DNA of 5,438 nt from positions 1 to 5,438 of the forward strand of contig JAMCWI010000070.1 of NCBI GenBank assembly GCA_023481335.1. Reading direction: 5' to 3'. This document shows positions 5,262 through 5,438 of this stretch, one piece after another. Made by a program: the position numbers and the translations under genes. Source of the DNA: Bacillota bacterium (lineage in GTDB: Bacteria; Bacillota; Desulfotomaculia; Desulfotomaculales; Desulfotomaculaceae). The notes below the pieces were generated by a model, which did not search any database, was not told the origin of the DNA, and saw only the letters and a program-made list of their open reading frames with translations. Numbering within the stretch: the first letter of the stretch is position 1; every line of letters starts with the position of its first letter.

Positions 5262-5438
5262 ATGAAGGTTACGGTGATCGGAGCAGGTTATGTGGGATTG
5301 GTGGCAGCGTGCTGTCTTGTCAATTCAGGCCATCAAGTGATGTGTATAGAACGTGACGAAGAAAAGAGAAACAAACTCTTGGCGGGCGTTGTTCCTTTCT
5401 ACGAAGAGGGATTAGAGGATTTTGGTGGCCAGGAAAGC
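5262..5438 (+). CDS. ugd: UDP-glucose 6-dehydrogenase family protein, N-terminal fragment
   Basis: Start of an NAD-dependent nucleotide-sugar dehydrogenase that would oxidise UDP-glucose to UDP-glucuronate for cell-surface polymers. Only 59 codons lie inside the window and the frame is open at the right edge. The N-terminus MKVTVIGAGYVGLV carries the Rossmann GxGxxG motif (Gly7, Gly9, Gly12), followed by an acidic residue at the end of the second strand (Glu35 in CIERDEEK), as expected for NAD binding. VPFYEEGLEDF (48-58) corresponds to the family's I-x-x-YEPGL motif, but with Glu in place of Pro. ATG at 5262 is supported by GGGAG at 5247-5251. The fragment is too short to separate UDP-glucose from related UDP/GDP-sugar dehydrogenases; ugd/tuaD type is the best guess. 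Confidence 0.85.
   Translation, partial: MKVTVIGAGYVGLVAACCLVNSGHQVMCIERDEEKRNKLLAGVVPFYEEGLEDFGGQES

Overview
The window looks like a fragment of a low-to-mid GC Gram-positive chromosome, most likely a Clostridia/Peptococcaceae-type (Desulfotomaculum-like) anaerobe. This rests on the tight iscS-iscU-mnmA gene order, strong AGGAGG-type ribosome binding sites, TTG start codons, a lipoprotein-type binding protein and the protein sequence character. The genus is inference; I could not run a search.

Layout: (1) Bases 1-85 are not native upstream sequence. They are a perfect reverse-complement copy of bases 585-669, which lie inside the cysteine desulfurase gene. This fold-back junction cuts off the first roughly 125 codons of that gene and is most simply an amplification or assembly chimera at a contig end. 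(2) 86-2481, plus strand, is a compact sulfur-trafficking operon: 5'-truncated cysteine desulfurase (iscS/nifS type), Fe-S scaffold iscU, and tRNA 2-thiouridylase mnmA. The desulfurase supplies persulfide sulfur; IscU uses it for Fe-S clusters and MnmA for s2U34 in tRNA. The desulfurase has an unusual Cys- and His-rich C-terminal tail. (3) 2482-2540 is a short convergent gap without a convincing terminator. (4) 2541-5025, minus strand, is a two-gene unit: a PstS-family phosphate-binding-type lipoprotein followed 40 bp later by a membrane-bound methyl-accepting chemotaxis protein. The pairing suggests the binding protein could feed ligand information to the chemoreceptor. (5) 5026-5261 is an AT-rich divergent intergenic region with a perfect TATAAT and TTAACC-type repeats in an 11-bp register, resembling a PhoP-activated promoter. 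(6) 5262-5438, plus strand, is the start of a UDP-glucose 6-dehydrogenase family gene that runs off the window end.

The right half may share a phosphate theme. In Bacillus both pstS and the UDP-glucose dehydrogenase gene tuaD (teichuronic acid synthesis) belong to the Pho regulon, so a divergent pstS-like/ugd pair with PhoP-like repeats between them is a coherent though unproven picture. No RNA genes, CRISPR arrays or insertion sequences were seen. The strongest sequence-level anomaly is the inverted duplication at the left end; the most interesting biology is the binding-protein/chemoreceptor pair and the Cys/His tail of the desulfurase.
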